Source: Myxococcaceae bacterium
GTDB lineage: Bacteria > Myxococcota_A > UBA9160
DNA length: 64,000 bases
Direction of reading: 5' to 3'
Assembly (NCBI GenBank): GCA_905339255.1
Contig: CAJPFO010000058.1
Location: 1 to 64,000, forward strand
The notes under the pieces are model-generated. The model was not told the origin of the DNA. It ran no database searches and saw only the letters and a list, made by a program, of their open reading frames with translations. This document shows positions 61,882-64,000 of the stretch, one piece after another. Position numbers and translations under genes: made by a program. Within the stretch, counting starts at the first letter, position 1, and every line of letters starts with the position of its first letter.

Positions 61882-62373
61882 GCGCCGCCGAGTGGCGCCG
61901 GCGATCCGCTCGACGATCGCCGTGGTGCGGATCCCCGGCACCTCGGCGAGCCGCGTGACGCGGCCGCCGCGAGCGAGGACGTCTTCGCGGCCGACGATCG
62001 CGTCGAGCGACCAGTCTCCGCCCTTCGCCAGCACGTCGGGTCCGATCGCGCGGATGAGCCGCAAGGGGGTGTCCTCCCGGAAGATCACGACCCAGTCGAC
62101 CGAGGTGAGTGCGGCCAGGACCTCCGCGCGTTGGCGCGCGGGGACGAGGGGACGTGCGGGCCCCTTCAAGCGGCGCACACTCGCATCGGAGTTGATCCCG
62201 ACGACGAGCACGTCACCGAGGCCTCGTGCCTGTTCGAGGCTTCGAACGTGTCCGACGTGCAGCAGATCGAAGCAACCGTTCGTGAAGACGATTCGCCGCC
62301 CCGCGCGCCGTTCGCGACGAACGGCGCGCACGACCGCCTCGATCGACACGACCTTGTGTCGAGCTGCCTTCAC
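61879..62373 (-). CDS. rfaE2: D-glycero-beta-D-manno-heptose 1-phosphate adenylyltransferase
   Basis: A 164-residue nucleotidyltransferase that makes ADP-heptose for the LPS inner core. Motifs: [22 protein letters not shown] with the HxGH site, [22 protein letters not shown] and [10 protein letters not shown]. The separate kinase domain (rfaE1) is not attached, so this is the split form. GTG at 62373 overlaps the upstream stop as GTGA. Its presence supports a Gram-negative outer membrane. Confidence 0.94.
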   Translation of the reverse strand: MKAARHKVVSIEAVVRAVRRERRAGRRIVFTNGCFDLLHVGHVRSLEQARGLGDVLVVGINSDASVRRLKGPARPLVPARQRAEVLAALTSVDWVVIFREDTPLRLIRAIGPDVLAKGGDWSLDAIVGREDVLARGGRVTRLAEVPGIRTTAIVERIAGATRRR

Positions 62374-64000
62374 GATCCGCCTCCCGGGAGCACCGCTCCC
62401 GCGGCGGGGGATGCCACGGCAGGCGGGCTCGGCGCGGGCCCGGAAAGCGCCTCCTGCACCGCCAGGATGCCGCGTCGGACGAAGGCGGGAACGTCCTCGA
62501 TCAAGAAGGTCGCCGGTCCGAGCGCCACCGTCTTGGCGGGAATGAGCCCCGCCGTCGGGCTTTCCCACGAACCCCTGAGCTCGAACCAAGTGCCGAAGAG
62601 GCTCCGATCCGGACCGAGCACGATGCGCGAGACGACGGGGATCCAGCCGATCAGCTGATCGAGCGGGCGCAAGAAGAAGCAGCCGACGACGGCTTCGAGG
62701 CGACTCGGCGTCTCGCGCAAGTCGATCTCTCCCGAGAGCGCGAGGCGAAGGTCGGGGCTCTCGAGCGTGATGCTCCTTTGCGTCGAGAGGAGGCCTCCCT
62801 CGAGCGAGAGCTCGGCGTCGATCTCTTCGAAGCGGATCCCGCGCGCCGATCCGAAGGGATTGAACGTCGTGCTCGCTTTCGCGATCGCGAGGAGCACGGG
62901 AAGCTCGATGCCGAGTTCGCCGTGCGCGGCATTGACGTGGATCGTTCCGTCGAGGCTTCGCAGCGGGTCGACTCCCGGCCGAAGCTCGCCGCGGAGGCGG
63001 GCCGAGAGGTCGAGCGCTCCCGACGCTTCGACGGGATCGTCCGAGAGCAGGGCGAGGACGTCGGAGACCCTCGCTTGCGAGAGTTCCACGTGGATTTCGG
63101 CCGGCACGGCGTCGTTCCGGCCGAGGTCGAGGCGCGCGTCGCCCCCGGTTCGACCCGGGGCATCGGTCTCGCCGCGAGCGTCGAAGAGCAGGAGCCGCGT
63201 TCCCGAGACGTCGAAGCCGGCACCGATCGCGCGCAACGCGAGCCCGGGCGCCGGCGGACGCTCGATGCGGAAGCGACCGCGAGCGACCGCTCCGGCCGAG
63301 GTCGCGGCTTCGCGCAGCGAGGCTTCGCTCGCGTGCACTTCGAGTTCGGCCCGTCCCGGAGTTCCGGTCTCGATCAGGCCGGTCACGCGAATCGGAACGC
63401 CTCCGAAGGTTCCCTCCGCGCGCTCGATCCGCACGCCTCCGGCGATCGGCGCGAGCCGGGCTCGAAGCTCGTGGACCGGACGGAAGAAGACGGGATGCAG
63501 GAGCCAGTCGGCCTCGAGTTCGAGCGAGGACCAATGCAGGGAGCTCTCCTCGCTCTGGTCCGGGGCGAGAAGTTCCTGGAGGACGTGGAGACCCGGCAGC
63601 GGGGAAACCTCCGGAACCGGAGCGGAGGCCGCTCGCAGCAGGTGTGAAATCCCTTCGAAGCGCAGCTCGAGACGCGGGAGCGCGGTTTCGCCGACGCGTC
63701 CCTCGAGCCCCGAGACCTCGAGCGTGTCGGGCCCGCTCAGCCGCGCGAAGCCCGACGACGCGACGACGGGATCGTCGATCTCGGGCTCGAGCACGAGATC
63801 CTCGATCCGCGCGGCGAGCGTCACTCCTTCCGGGAGAAGCCCGCCGCCTCCCTCGAAGACCTCCTCGATCCGCTCGAGAGTCGCGTTGCCGGAGAGCGAG
63901 ACGTCGGCCAGGCGTCCTCGCGAGAGCGAGCGACCCGCGCGATCGAGCCCGCCGCGTGCGCGGCTCGGGAGCCATGCGCCGAGCGTCGCGAGTCCGCGCT
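62370..64000 (-). CDS. AsmA-like / DUF3971-type envelope protein (partial, 5' end outside window)
   Basis: The frame is open to the right edge; at least 543 residues are visible. It is beta-rich and repetitive: VSLSGNATLERIEEVF near the edge, VHELRARLAPIAGGVRIERAEG, LDLSARLRGELRPGVDPLRSLDGTIHV and FNPFGSARGIRFEEIDAEL, ending in LIPAKTVALGPATFLI and a Pro/Ala tail. AsmA-like/YhdP-type proteins bridge inner and outer membranes and move phospholipids. Coupling with rfaE2 (GTGA overlap) fits an envelope role. The exact subfamily is uncertain. Confidence 0.8.
   Translation of the reverse strand, partial: RGLATLGAWLPSRARGGLDRAGRSLSRGRLADVSLSGNATLERIEEVFEGGGGLLPEGVTLAARIEDLVLEPEIDDPVVASSGFARLSGPDTLEVSGLEGRVGETALPRLELRFEGISHLLRAASAPVPEVSPLPGLHVLQELLAPDQSEESSLHWSSLELEADWLLHPVFFRPVHELRARLAPIAGGVRIERAEGTFGGVPIRVTGLIETGTPGRAELEVHASEASLREAATSAGAVARGRFRIERPPAPGLALRAIGAGFDVSGTRLLLFDARGETDAPGRTGGDARLDLGRNDAVPAEIHVELSQARVSDVLALLSDDPVEASGALDLSARLRGELRPGVDPLRSLDGTIHVNAAHGELGIELPVLLAIAKASTTFNPFGSARGIRFEEIDAELSLEGGLLSTQRSITLESPDLRLALSGEIDLRETPSRLEAVVGCFFLRPLDQLIGWIPVVSRIVLGPDRSLFGTWFELRGSWESPTAGLIPAKTVALGPATFLIEDVPAFVRRGILAVQEALSGPAPSPPAVASPAAGAVLPGGGS

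Noticed and set aside
1-64000. CRISPR arrays, tRNA or rRNA genes, transposases, integrases, prophage genes
   Set aside because: No regular direct repeats, no cloverleaf or conserved rRNA segments, and no mobile-element proteins were recognised in reading the window.

Overview
The window is high-GC (about two-thirds G+C by eye), gene-dense DNA with no rRNA, tRNA, CRISPR array or transposon that I can recognise. A PEP-CTERM sorting tail at the left edge, sigma-54 regulators, a PATAN/DUF4388 regulator, a large chemosensory operon, LPS heptose biosynthesis and many GTG/TTG starts suggest a chromosomal segment from a Gram-negative, probably uncultured delta-proteobacterial/Myxococcota-like lineage. 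The lineage is inference only. Genes are tightly packed: many neighbours overlap by 4 bases (ATGA, GTGA), and several convergent pairs overlap by 13 to 59 bases.

Layout. 1-9378: end of a PEP-CTERM protein, a FUSC-like membrane protein, a GH3 glycosidase, a very large secreted subtilase with VCBS/FG-GAP repeats, an SDR, a PPOX protein and an enoyl-CoA hydratase-like protein. 9339-21948: one leftward chemosensory operon of 14 genes (PATAN/pseudo-receiver/GAF protein, degenerate receiver, coiled-coil GAF protein, CheY-like, seven-helix membrane protein, small unknown, CheY-like, second GAF protein, CheD, CheA, MCP, CheW, CheR, CheB), with a PilZ gene upstream. 23213-29310: a DUF4239 protein facing a leftward coupled operon ntrB-ntrC-thiE-nupC-DNA methyltransferase. 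29416-31802: moeA-mobA-greB. 31830-36479: small membrane protein, EVE protein, hflX, Ski2-like helicase. 36577-45581: hybrid histidine kinase, Sel1 lipoprotein, M16 protease, SWIM-SNF2 helicase. 45709-49329: leftward operon of cytochrome c, DUF4336, DUF4405, LemA and DUF3137. 49403-55833: MFS sugar-type transporter, transaldolase, an atypical BLUF protein, AmtB, a membrane-anchored split-barrel-like protein, an ornithine cyclodeaminase-like protein lacking key residues, and a small membrane protein. 56066-64000: DUF4184 protein, a GluR0-like ligand-gated potassium channel, ppnP-mtgA, a CFA-synthase-like methyltransferase, class I fumarase, rfaE2 and the 3' end of an AsmA-like gene.

The strongest candidates for something undescribed are the chemosensory operon and a recurring 3'-end module. 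The operon is a complete CheA/W/R/B/D/MCP core with extra parts: a seven-helix membrane protein, a 100-residue unknown, two paralogous GAF sensors and two degenerate receivers, with no flagellar genes or CheZ in view. The 3'-end module is a TAG stop codon fused to a palindrome of the form GAGAYCGACCCGA...TCGGGTCGGTCTCC. It occurs as full copies at several loci and as half copies at others. Other points of interest are a BLUF domain lacking its photoactive Gln/Trp/Met and a eukaryote-like glutamate-receptor-type K+ channel.
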